From NCBI GenBank assembly GCA_015060555.1, contig SUYG01000015.1, forward strand, positions 43,743-107,742: a stretch of DNA of 64,000 nucleotides. Reading direction: 5' to 3'. The translations under genes were made by a program, and so were the position numbers. The notes beneath the pieces were generated by a model. That model worked only from the letters and a program-made list of their open reading frames with translations, ran no database searches and was not told the DNA's origin. Origin of the DNA: Physcousia sp015060555. GTDB lineage: Bacteria > Bacteroidota > Bacteroidia > Bacteroidales > Bacteroidaceae. This document shows, in pieces, positions 33,558 through 41,314 of the stretch. Position 1 is the stretch's first letter, and each line of letters begins with the position of its first letter.

Positions 33558-35567
33558 ATGAGAACACTCCTTATTCCACTGTTATGCCTGGCCACAACAT
33601 TACAGGCAAAGACCAGCGAACACCCTGCCACTGGTTATCCCATCACTCCTGTTCCATTCACAAGCGTCAGCGTGACCGACAACTTCTGGGGTCAGCGTCT
33701 GCGCGCTACCCGTGAGGTGACCGTTCCCTTGGCTTTCTCCAAGTGCGAGGAAACCGGACGCTACCGCAATTTCGAGAATGCCACCGCCCACCTGAAAGAC
33801 CCCTCCAAGGTTTTTGAAGTCAAGGAGAGCACCTTCCCCTTCGATGACACCGACCCCTATAAAACCATCGAGGGTGCCAGCTATCTCCTGCAGACCTACC
33901 CCGACAAGCGTCTGCGCCATTACATCGATTCCATCATCGACATCATCGGGGCTGCCCAGGAGCCCGACGGCTATCTCTACACAGCTCGCACACAGAATCC
34001 TGCCCACCCTCATCCCTGGTCGGGTAGCAGCCGTTGGTCAAGCGAAGAGCAAGGCAGTCATGAGCTCTACAACTTGGGTCACATGGTGGAGGCGGCCATT
34101 GCACACTACCAAGCCACAGGCTCGCGCAAGTTCCTGGACATAGCCATCCGCTATGCCGATTGTGTCTGCCGGGAGGTGGGGCCTGCTGCTGGTCAGGCTT
34201 GTATCGTCCCGGGTCATCAGATTCCGGAGATGGCGCTGGCAAAGCTCTACCTCGTCACAGGCGACAAGAAGTACCTCGACGAGGCGAAGTTCCTGTTGGA
34301 CTATCGCGGCAAGACGACGATCGTACATGAGTACTCTCAGGCCCATAGGCCTGTGGTAGAGCAAGATGAGGCCGTGGGTCATGCTGTCCGCGCTGCCTAT
34401 ATGTACGCCGGAATGGCAGATGTCGCAGCGCTCACGGGTGACACAGCTTATATCCATGCCATCGATCGCATCTGGGATAACATCGTGAGTAAGAAGCTTT
34501 ATATCACTGGTGGTATCGGTGCCACCAGTCAAGGTGAAGCCTTCGGCAAGAATTATGAACTGCCCAATATGACAGCCTACTGCGAGACTTGTGCAGCCAT
34601 CGGTTTCACCTATGTCAACCATCGTCTCTTCTTGCTCCACGGTGAGTCCAAGTACTACGATGTACTGGAGCGCACTCTTTACAATGGTCTCATTAGCGGT
34701 GTCAGCCTCGACGGCGGCACTTTCTACTATCCCAACCCATTGGCCTCCAATGGTCAGCACAAGCGCCAACCCTGGTTTGGCTGTGCTTGCTGCCCCTCGA
34801 ACATCTGTCGTTTCATCCCCTCGCTACCAGGCTATGTCTATGCCGTACGCGACCGTTCCGTCTATGTCAACCTCTTCTTAGCCAACAGCGCCACGATGAC
34901 GGTGGGCGGAAAGCGTGTACAGCTCAGCCAGCAGACCTCCTACCCATGGAATGGTGACATAACGATCACTGTCGATAAGAACGCTGCCGGCAGCTTTGCC
35001 CTGAAGATCCGTATCCCAGGGTGGTTGCAGGGTCGCGTTCTTCCCTCGGACCTCTACAGCTATAGCGATGACCTAAAATTACAGGGATACACTTGCACGC
35101 TCAATGGTGAGGAGGTGCTGAATACGACTGCTGCTACCCTCACAGCCGATGGCTATCTCACCCTTGCAGACAGGAAATGGAAGAAGGGCGACCGTGTGCA
35201 GTTGCACTTCGATATGCAGCCTCGTACTGTCCGCGCCAATGCTCATGTGCGTGAGGATCGTGGCATGATTTGCGTGGAGCGTGGCCCGCTGGTTTATTGT
35301 GCCGAGCGGCCTGATGGATATGCTGCCGCTGAGAACGACTTCGACATTACACGTCTGCTCATGAACCAGACGCCCCGCTTCCAGCTGGGGAGCCTGACAA
35401 TCGCTAATACGCCAGTTACCACACTCATTACGGATGCCCAGCTGCTGGACTTCGATGCGCAGGGCCGTCTGTCTCCCACCGATGTCCGCCTGACGCTCAT
35501 TCCTTACTACGCTTGGTGTCATCGTGGCAGTGGAAAGATGCGTGTCTGGTTGAGACGGGATTTATAA
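33558..35567 (+). CDS. Secreted GH127 beta-L-arabinofuranosidase
   Basis: 669 aa (formerly DUF1680). A signal peptide (MRTLLIPLLCLATTLQAK) precedes PFTSVSVTDNFWGQR, the usual opening. The zinc-thiolate active site is complete: Glu343 and Cys345 (CETC) with Cys411 and Cys412 (GCACCPSN). Glu327 (QGEAFG) sits 16 residues before Glu343, matching the acid/base in the characterised bifidobacterial enzyme. The (alpha/alpha)6 barrel is followed by beta-sandwich domains. It removes terminal beta-L-arabinofuranose, for example from extensin or rhamnogalacturonan-II side chains, complementing GH43 and PL10 here. Confidence 0.93.
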   Translation: MRTLLIPLLCLATTLQAKTSEHPATGYPITPVPFTSVSVTDNFWGQRLRATREVTVPLAFSKCEETGRYRNFENATAHLKDPSKVFEVKESTFPFDDTDPYKTIEGASYLLQTYPDKRLRHYIDSIIDIIGAAQEPDGYLYTARTQNPAHPHPWSGSSRWSSEEQGSHELYNLGHMVEAAIAHYQATGSRKFLDIAIRYADCVCREVGPAAGQACIVPGHQIPEMALAKLYLVTGDKKYLDEAKFLLDYRGKTTIVHEYSQAHRPVVEQDEAVGHAVRAAYMYAGMADVAALTGDTAYIHAIDRIWDNIVSKKLYITGGIGATSQGEAFGKNYELPNMTAYCETCAAIGFTYVNHRLFLLHGESKYYDVLERTLYNGLISGVSLDGGTFYYPNPLASNGQHKRQPWFGCACCPSNICRFIPSLPGYVYAVRDRSVYVNLFLANSATMTVGGKRVQLSQQTSYPWNGDITITVDKNAAGSFALKIRIPGWLQGRVLPSDLYSYSDDLKLQGYTCTLNGEEVLNTTAATLTADGYLTLADRKWKKGDRVQLHFDMQPRTVRANAHVREDRGMICVERGPLVYCAERPDGYAAAENDFDITRLLMNQTPRFQLGSLTIANTPVTTLITDAQLLDFDAQGRLSPTDVRLTLIPYYAWCHRGSGKMRVWLRRDL

Positions 35568-35573
35568 AACAAT

Positions 35574-35606
35574 GCAGGAGGCCTCAAGAATGGGGCCTCC
35601 TGCTGT
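35574..35606 (+). terminator. Bidirectional terminator between GH127 and glsB
   Basis: Perfect 10-bp stem GCAGGAGGCC/GGCCTCCTGC with a 10-base loop. It is followed by TGTTTT on the plus strand and ATTGTTTTA on the minus strand, between convergent genes. Confidence 0.9.
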
Positions 35607-35627
35607 TTTCTGTTGTTATCTGTTGTC

Positions 35628-36605
35628 TTAGGAGATGACTTTGTTCGCACCGCTGGTGGGCCTGATGGCTTCGGGATGCTCGCGGGCGAAGCTGTCAATG
35701 TGGCGAACACGTTTCTCGTCGAGAATCTCATCGATGGCGATGAGGATGCCTGTTTCCTCAACATCTCCAAAGCCGTAGTTGATGGCTGTTCCGAACATTT
35801 TCATGGTAGGCGAGAGACTCATGTAGGCGTTCACAAGAGGTGGGATGTTGTAGCCCCGCAAGCGTACTTCGCGGTTGAGGATGCGATAGTCGGCCTTGAA
35901 TTCATCTTCGCAGAAAAGAGCTGCCAGTTGGGTCGTGTCAGCCTCAATTTGTAAAGGTTTCATCGGGATGATGAGCTTGTCGGAGTCGGCAAAGTGCTTC
36001 TGCAGGAAGAAGAGAATCATGTCGCGTGCTTGGCGATCATAGCTGGGGTACATGGTCATCTTGCCGAAGAGATAGCGTATCTCGGGCATCACCACGGTGA
36101 GAGCACCGAGACCATCCCACAGGTTGTCGAGGGCGAAGAGTGCTTTCGCGCCCGCGCGCGTACTTTGATATTCTAATGTCACCCAGCTGCGACCCAGCTC
36201 GATGGTGTAGGGCAGGTAGTCACGGATGAAACGCTCGGAGAAATGAAACATGTGGGACGTGGCGAGAATGGGCTGACCCTCGGCATCGAACTGTGCTTCT
36301 GTGCCCAGTAGGTAGCGGTAGCCACCAAGAATCTTCTCCTCCTCCGGATCCCAGACGATGAGTTGCTTGTATGGATTCTCCATTGTGTCGAACTCATCAA
36401 GGTCGAGGGGCTTGCCCGTGCCACCGCCAGCCGCGCGGAAGGCAATCTCACGCAGGCGCCCAATCTCACGCAGCACGTTGGGAGCGTTCTGCCAAGTGAC
36501 AATATAAACCTCGTTGTGGCTCTTGTTGGTGAACCGCAACCGCTTGTCTGCCGTGAGTTCGCTCTTGAGGATCTCAACAGGGATGGGGGCAATAATCTCT
36601 TCCAT
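35628..36605 (-). CDS. glsB: GNAT-family N-acyltransferase for glycine lipid synthesis (GlsB-like)
   Basis: 325 aa. The GNAT-like fold contains LREIAFRAAGGGTGKPLDLDEFD, QLIVWDPEEEKILGGYRY and the YTIELGRSWV stretch. This matches the Bacteroidetes protein GlsB, which N-acylates glycine with a 3-hydroxy fatty acid in the first step of glycine-lipid and flavolipin synthesis, analogous to OlsB. It lies 17 bases after glsA on the same strand, the pairing described for Bacteroides thetaiotaomicron. I assign function by sequence pattern and pairing. Confidence 0.82.
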   Translation of the reverse strand: MEEIIAPIPVEILKSELTADKRLRFTNKSHNEVYIVTWQNAPNVLREIGRLREIAFRAAGGGTGKPLDLDEFDTMENPYKQLIVWDPEEEKILGGYRYLLGTEAQFDAEGQPILATSHMFHFSERFIRDYLPYTIELGRSWVTLEYQSTRAGAKALFALDNLWDGLGALTVVMPEIRYLFGKMTMYPSYDRQARDMILFFLQKHFADSDKLIIPMKPLQIEADTTQLAALFCEDEFKADYRILNREVRLRGYNIPPLVNAYMSLSPTMKMFGTAINYGFGDVEETGILIAIDEILDEKRVRHIDSFAREHPEAIRPTSGANKVIS

Positions 36606-36622
36606 ATCTTTCAGCTTTCAAC

Positions 36623-37432
36623 TCAAAGTTTATATACTTCATCCTGTACCCACTGTGCCCATTCGGCAGGACTGTGGGAATGGTCGAAGGTTTGCCAAGG
36701 GATGGGCTTTCCGAAGCGCACGGTGAAATGCTTGCCGCATGAGCGGTACATCTCATCGGGCAGAAACAGCTGGGCCAAGTTGAACTTGATGCCTAAGCGC
36801 TTGCACCAGTTCGCTATGCGATAGAAGCGAGGCGAGTTCTGTGCGATGAAATGGATGGGTACGACATCGCGCTGTGTCTGTACGCTCTTCTGTATGAACG
36901 CCTTCCCCCAAGGGAGATCATGTATCACTCCGTTAATCTTGCGTGAGCAGATGCCGGCGGGGAACATGATGATGTGGTTGTCGCTCTGAAAAGCACCATC
37001 AATCAGCTGCGGCAGGTTACGTGCCTGAGCGCCAAACTTATTGATGCCGATGCACAGCGGTGCCAGACCCTTGATGTTCATCAGCAAGTCGTTGACCAGA
37101 TACTTGACATGGCCGTTGTACTTGCTGCCAATGATGCTGCCCAAAGCAACGCCGTCGATACCGCCAAGAGGATGGTTGGAGACAAATGTGAAGCGGCCCT
37201 CTGCAGGCAATTCGTCCAAGCCTTCTATCGTCAAATGGACACCAAGGTACTCGATACCCTTCGTGCAGAAGTTGACGCCTATATAGCCGCGGCGGAGAAA
37301 TTCGTTGATAAAGTCCTCGTGGATGAAGCGCTTGAGCCAACGTATGACGAAACCGGGTACGCGCTTGCCCGCTCTCTCACGGATGATGCGCTCTAAGTCG
37401 ATGGTCAGTTCGTTGTGCTCAGACTCGGACAT
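36623..37432 (-). CDS. glsA: Lysophospholipid-acyltransferase-like O-acyltransferase (GlsA-like)
   Basis: 269 aa from ATG at 37432; an in-frame TTG four codons earlier would overlap the previous stop. The PlsC-type motif is SNHPLGGIDGVALG (about residue 85), with five residues between His and Asp. NKFGAQARNLPQLI and MFPAGICSRKING follow. GlsA O-acylates the N-acyl-glycine made by GlsB. It is second in a group that begins with a small secreted protein gene at 37797. Confidence 0.82.
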   Translation of the reverse strand: MSESEHNELTIDLERIIRERAGKRVPGFVIRWLKRFIHEDFINEFLRRGYIGVNFCTKGIEYLGVHLTIEGLDELPAEGRFTFVSNHPLGGIDGVALGSIIGSKYNGHVKYLVNDLLMNIKGLAPLCIGINKFGAQARNLPQLIDGAFQSDNHIIMFPAGICSRKINGVIHDLPWGKAFIQKSVQTQRDVVPIHFIAQNSPRFYRIANWCKRLGIKFNLAQLFLPDEMYRSCGKHFTVRFGKPIPWQTFDHSHSPAEWAQWVQDEVYKL

Positions 37433-37440
37433 ACATACGT

Positions 37441-37797
37441 TCAATAAATGGTGAACTTACGGTTGTTAATCAGGTAACTGCCTTTGGGTAGTCCGGAAAT
37501 CCAGTTGGTACCCTTGGAAAGACGTACTGCCGTGTAGAATGTCCCGTTTTCCGTATAGACGGGCAGCAATTGGTTGTAGCGGCTTTGTACACAAAGCTGT
37601 CGCCCTTGTTGGCGGATGCTGACAGGCAGCGGGCTCGTCATCATACGGGGATGCACTTCGGATCCCTGCTGCGTTAGCACAGGCTGCCGCGACAGCGTGT
37701 CGTTGCGCTGCACCTGCGATGCCGCATGGACAGGCAGAAGAGCAACGGCGACCAGGGCGATGCCGGCAAAAATCAGGTTGCGGAAGTGCTTATACAT
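37441..37797 (-). CDS. Small secreted protein of unknown function
   Basis: 118 aa. Residues 1-27 are a hydrophobic signal (IFAGIALVAVALLPVHA). The remainder has a beta-rich C-terminus (RLSKGTNWISGLPKGSYLINNRKFTIY) reminiscent of the end of T9SS sorting or carboxypeptidase-like modules (GSYLI, GxY). A promoter motif sits at 37832-37839 and the stop lies 8 bases before glsA, so it probably opens the glsAB transcript. No function is known. Confidence 0.65.
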   Translation of the reverse strand: MYKHFRNLIFAGIALVAVALLPVHAASQVQRNDTLSRQPVLTQQGSEVHPRMMTSPLPVSIRQQGRQLCVQSRYNQLLPVYTENGTFYTAVRLSKGTNWISGLPKGSYLINNRKFTIY

Positions 37798-37831
37798 ATA
37801 TTATATGTTTGCCAAGAGGCGATTTTCGGAG

Positions 37832-37839
37832 CAAAGGTA
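37832..37839 (-). promoter_or_regulatory. Promoter -7 element for the small secreted protein-glsA-glsB group
   Basis: The minus strand reads TACCTTTG, 35 bases before the start at 37797. Confidence 0.65.
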
Positions 37840-37941
37840 GGCATTTCTCTCTGCCTGACCAAATTCTCGGGCAAAAAAGATGCAAAAAATAGCGCAGAAA
37901 CATATTTTTAGGTGCTGTTTCTGCGCTTTGGGTTCAAAAAA

Positions 37942-38178
37942 TCACCAATCGTCGTCTTCGTTGCCTACGATTCCATTCTTCACGGCCTCCTCCACTTTGT
38001 CCATGATAGCGTTGGAATAAGCGTGTGTCATTCCAGCGCCTTGGCGCAAGTGCGCTTTTTGTTGTCTTTGGGCACAAAGGGGTAATATGACTTGTGCACT
38101 CACAGTGCCACAAGTGAGGAAAGCGGTAGCCAGGATGAAAAGGATTTTTCTTATAGATTGTTTTGACAATGTGCACAT
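37942..38178 (-). CDS. Short secreted peptide of unknown function
   Basis: 78 aa. The signal peptide (about residues 10-29, ending CGTVSAQ) is followed by about 50 residues rich in Gln, His and charged residues and ending in an acidic GNEDDDW. It lies 44 bases after the inositol phosphate synthase gene on the same strand. The overlapping frame (37934-38176) lacks a signal sequence. No homolog is recognised. Confidence 0.5.
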   Translation of the reverse strand: MCTLSKQSIRKILFILATAFLTCGTVSAQVILPLCAQRQQKAHLRQGAGMTHAYSNAIMDKVEEAVKNGIVGNEDDDW

Positions 38179-38222
38179 TATTCAGCCTTTCTGAAAGGCT
38201 CCTGCTGTCTGCTCAACCCTCG

Positions 38223-39551
38223 TTAGTCGAGTTCTTCATCAGCCTCGTAGCCACCCATTTCGCGTAAGGCATTCCTCAACAGTGTATGCTGCTGGTAGAG
38301 GTTGTTGACAGGACTTTCGTTGGCGGTGTAGTCGTGCATCGGGCTCTTCAGATAAAAACTGAGGAAGCGCTGTATGCCATAGCGCCCGGCACGGGCAGCG
38401 AGGTCGCTGAGCAGACAGAGGTCCAGACAGAGGGGGGCTGCCAGGATGCTGTCGCGACACAGGAAGTTGATTTTCACCTGCATGGGGTAGCCCATCCAAC
38501 CGAAGATGTCAATATTGTCCCAGCCTTCCTTGTTGTCGTTGCGAGGGGGGTAGTAGTTGATACGTACCTTGTGGAAGTATTGCGTGTCCTCGTCATTGCC
38601 ATGGCCGTAAAGGTCGGGCTGCAGGTCGGGGCGCAGGATGGTTTCGAGGGTGGAAAGCTTGGAGACTTCTTTTGTACGGAAGTTCTCTGGCTCGTCGAGC
38701 ACCAAGCCGTCGCGATTGCCCAGAATATTGGTGGAGAACCAGCCGTTGAGGCCCAGACAGCGGGATCCTATGATGGGCGCGAAGCCGCTCTTGACCAGCG
38801 TCTGTCCTGTCTTGAAGTCCTTACCGACAATGGGCATACGGGTCTTTTCTGCCAACTCCCACATCGCCGGGATATCGACGGTGGTGTTGGGGGCACCCAT
38901 GATGAAGGGAGCGCCTTCGGACAGGGCGGCATAGGCGTAGCACATGGAGGGGGCTATGCGCTGGCGGTCGTCGGCGTGCATGGCAGCTTCGAGGTCAGCA
39001 AGGTGATAGTGGACGCTTTCGTCAACAGGCACATAGATTTCTGTGGACGCGGCCCATAGCACGACGATGCGTGCACAGCCTTTTTCAGCCTTGAAGCGGC
39101 GGATGTCTTCGCGCACGGCTTCAACCATCTCCCAGCGAGTGTGGCAGGGCTTGATGTGATCGCCATTCAGGCGTTTGGCATAGTTGTGGTCGAAGGCTGC
39201 GGGCATCGGCACAATCTGCTCCAGTTCTTCGCGAACGGGCTCGATGTCCTTCTCGCGCAATACTTCGGCATAGATGGCGGCCTGATAGGCGTTCTGCGGA
39301 TAGACATCCCAGCAGCCGAAGACGAGGTCGTCGAGCGATGCCAGGGGGACGATGTCACCATATTTGAGATAGCGCTTGTCTGCGCCACGGCCGACGCGGA
39401 TCTTGTCGTACTGTGTCATAGCACCGACAGGCTTGGCCAGGCCCTTGCGGGCCATGAACACACCTGTCATGAAGGTGGTGGCTACAGCGCCGTTGCCGAC
39501 AATGAGGATACCCAGCTTACCATCAGCGGGTTGTACGTTGTTTAGGCTCAT
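38223..39551 (-). CDS. Inositol-3-phosphate synthase (MIPS)
   Basis: 442 aa. It cyclises glucose 6-phosphate to inositol phosphate with NAD. The NAD site is ILIVGNGAVATTFMTG. Further family blocks are VLWAASTEIYVP, FIMGAPNTTVDIPAMWELAE, VGKDFKTGQTLVKSG, LNGWFSTNILGNRDG and the catalytic-region INFLCRDSILAAPLCLDL. It is the short prokaryotic form. A promoter motif lies at 39593-39600. It adjoins HAD, CDP-alcohol phosphotransferase and nucleotidyltransferase genes on the same strand, matching the inositol-lipid clusters known in gut Bacteroidetes. Confidence 0.93.
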   Translation of the reverse strand: MSLNNVQPADGKLGILIVGNGAVATTFMTGVFMARKGLAKPVGAMTQYDKIRVGRGADKRYLKYGDIVPLASLDDLVFGCWDVYPQNAYQAAIYAEVLREKDIEPVREELEQIVPMPAAFDHNYAKRLNGDHIKPCHTRWEMVEAVREDIRRFKAEKGCARIVVLWAASTEIYVPVDESVHYHLADLEAAMHADDRQRIAPSMCYAYAALSEGAPFIMGAPNTTVDIPAMWELAEKTRMPIVGKDFKTGQTLVKSGFAPIIGSRCLGLNGWFSTNILGNRDGLVLDEPENFRTKEVSKLSTLETILRPDLQPDLYGHGNDEDTQYFHKVRINYYPPRNDNKEGWDNIDIFGWMGYPMQVKINFLCRDSILAAPLCLDLCLLSDLAARAGRYGIQRFLSFYLKSPMHDYTANESPVNNLYQQHTLLRNALREMGGYEADEELD

Positions 39552-39592
39552 ATATTTGAGTTGATATGTCAGTTCAAAGTAGTTTGCGGTTG

Positions 39593-39600
39593 CAAAGATA
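39593..39600 (-). promoter_or_regulatory. Promoter -7 element for the MIPS gene
   Basis: The minus strand reads TATCTTTG, 41 bases before the MIPS start, in the 109-base gap after the HAD gene. Confidence 0.6.
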
Positions 39601-39660
39601 GTCTTTTTCAGCGAGAATGAACTAATAAAATCGTTTTATTCACAAAAAAACTGAAAAAAA

Positions 39661-40374
39661 CTATTTTCTGAGCAATTGAGGCAAAGCGGAGAGGTGCTGA
39701 ATGATGGCGGTGGGGATTGTTTCGTCCACTTTCTGCTCGTCCCACCCCTGGCCGCGAAGCCATACCGTTTGGCAGCCGAGGCTATGGGCCGGAAGGATGT
39801 CTTTGTCAAATGAATCGCCCACGACCACGACCTCTTCAGGGCGGAGCCCCAGAGCTTCAATGCCCAGTTGGAAGATGCGTGGTTCGGGCTTGCGGACGCC
39901 AACGACGGCTGATTCAATCACGGCGTGGAAAAAGTCCAGATGGAAATCCCGCAAGACGGCATTCATGTTGCCGTAGAAGTTGCTCACGAGCGCCAATGGA
40001 TAGCGCTGGCTCAGAGTGCGAAGCATTTCACGGTGGGTCTCGAGAATATGCAGTACATGGTCGTAGCAATGGAAGACCATGGTCTTAGCGGCAGAAGACC
40101 ATGGTCTTCCGGCCATAAGACCTTGGTCTTTCTGCAGAAGGTATTGAATCTCGAGATGAACCTTGATGCGTAGCACATCCAGCATGGTGTGTTCTGGACG
40201 TATCAGCGGTTGCCTTGCCAGTGTGCGTTCGCCATAGACATAGGCATCGCGGAAGTCGGCTTTGCCCACAGGTATCTCGGCAGCGACAAGGCCATTCCAT
40301 AGCACCTCTGACCAATGGACACCATCGGTGTCTATCGTGCCACCGTAGTCAAAGATCAGTCCCTTGCAGTTCAT
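39661..40374 (-). CDS. HAD-family hydrolase, possible phosphatase of the inositol-lipid pathway
   Basis: 237 aa from ATG at 40374 (MNCKGLIFDYGGTID); an ATG nine codons upstream is possible. HAD motif I is DYGGT: the nucleophile Asp9 is present, but the usual second Asp is Gly11. Motif II is LALVSNF, the Lys is in GVRKPEP, and motif IV is VVVGDSFDKDI. In frame at 40073-40138 three 22-bp repeat units encode KDQGLMAGRPWSSAAKTMVF, in the helical cap. Its neighbours suggest dephosphorylation of phosphatidylinositol phosphate, but the missing Asp makes this uncertain. The start overlaps the CDP-alcohol phosphotransferase gene by 26 bases. Confidence 0.75.
   Translation of the reverse strand: MNCKGLIFDYGGTIDTDGVHWSEVLWNGLVAAEIPVGKADFRDAYVYGERTLARQPLIRPEHTMLDVLRIKVHLEIQYLLQKDQGLMAGRPWSSAAKTMVFHCYDHVLHILETHREMLRTLSQRYPLALVSNFYGNMNAVLRDFHLDFFHAVIESAVVGVRKPEPRIFQLGIEALGLRPEEVVVVGDSFDKDILPAHSLGCQTVWLRGQGWDEQKVDETIPTAIIQHLSALPQLLRK
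40073..40138. repeat. Three 22-bp palindromic units inside the HAD gene
   Basis: Two perfect cores AAGACCATGGTCTT (40073-40086, 40095-40108) and one AAGACCTTGGTCTT (40117-40130) have dyad centres 22 bases apart. Three units make 66 bp, or 22 codons, so the HAD frame is kept. The same core and period occur in the arrays at 26535 and 58842. Confidence 0.9.
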
Positions 40375-41314
40375 CGGCGAATGTTCGGCAGAAATGTTCA
40401 TGTTTGTAGCGCATATACAAGTAAATGACCAAAAGGACTGTCAACTCAAAGACGGGGAAGATCCAAGGCTTGTCAATGAGGCAACCGACATAGAGCGTGA
40501 CAGCTCGTGTGTTGAAAGTCAGGATGTTGGCCCATTTCATCAACGGCAGGCTCTGCTGGCGGAAACGGTTGCGGAAGTCCTGCGGAATGTCCTCGCCGTA
40601 GCGCTCCTTCAGCAGATGCCACAGGCGTTGGAACTGTGGCGTGGCCAGCTCCTGGGTGTGGGTGTAGTTGACGTAGAACCATTGAAAGATCTTCTCGATT
40701 TCATGACCTCGGAAGGGCATCGATTGGAACTTGGCTTTCTGCTGAGCGTAGTGGTCGAATTCGCTGCCCTCTTTTCCTTGAAGAAAGTAGAGGTGGATAT
40801 TGCGGTAGTAATCAGCAAGCTGACACTCGTAGGTGTGTGCGCCAAAACCAGCTATGGCACTCAGTACAAAACTCCAGAGGCCCCACGTCTGGGTCTCGCA
40901 GAAGGGTATGACCTGAGGATAGAGTCGCAGGGAAATGAAGAAATAGATGGGGATGAACCACACGTCCGAGGAGGCTCCGTCGAGGATGCGACCCAACGGC
41001 GTCTTTTGACCCGTCATGCGAGCCAGCTGGCCATCAGCACTGTCATAGAAGTTTGCCCACATCAGCAGGAGAACGCCACACACGTTGAGGCCGAATCCGC
41101 TTGGCGTGTCAGCGTCGAAATAGAACATCACGCCAGAGGCGGCACCCAGCACCATTGACAGCACGGTGACGGTGTTGGGGTGGATGCCTAAACGTTTGAA
41201 CAACAGCGCCCATCGGTAGCCAATGGGACGCGTGAACACTTTGTCGAGCCACTCTTCGGTATCTTGTGATTTGTAGGTGGCGCTTACTTCGTCTATCATC
41301 TCTTTCCTATTCAT
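40349..41314 (-). CDS. CDP-alcohol phosphotransferase family protein, probable phosphatidylinositol-phosphate synthase
   Basis: 321 aa integral membrane enzyme. The signature is D91-xx-D94-G-xx-A-R99-x8-G108-xxx-D112, and the last Asp is at 117 (LDGASSDV), one residue further than the textbook spacing. Several hydrophobic segments flank it (VLSMVLGAASGVMFYF, LLLMWANFY, VWFIPIYFFISL). Such enzymes transfer a phosphatidyl or inositol-phosphate group from a CDP-activated donor. With MIPS and a nucleotidyltransferase alongside, inositol-lipid synthesis is the likely role. It overlaps the upstream gene by four bases (ATGA). Confidence 0.85.
   Translation of the reverse strand: MNRKEMIDEVSATYKSQDTEEWLDKVFTRPIGYRWALLFKRLGIHPNTVTVLSMVLGAASGVMFYFDADTPSGFGLNVCGVLLLMWANFYDSADGQLARMTGQKTPLGRILDGASSDVWFIPIYFFISLRLYPQVIPFCETQTWGLWSFVLSAIAGFGAHTYECQLADYYRNIHLYFLQGKEGSEFDHYAQQKAKFQSMPFRGHEIEKIFQWFYVNYTHTQELATPQFQRLWHLLKERYGEDIPQDFRNRFRQQSLPLMKWANILTFNTRAVTLYVGCLIDKPWIFPVFELTVLLVIYLYMRYKHEHFCRTFADELQGTDL

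Noticed and set aside
37934..38176. Alternative frame overlapping the 78-aa secreted peptide
   Set aside because: It lacks a signal peptide and a plausible fold; the 37942-38178 frame has a clear signal sequence.
40051..40064. A fourth 22-bp unit in the HAD gene
   Set aside because: The phase fits and 10 of 14 bases match, but the codons give a plausible native helix (CYDHVLHIL), so it may be chance.
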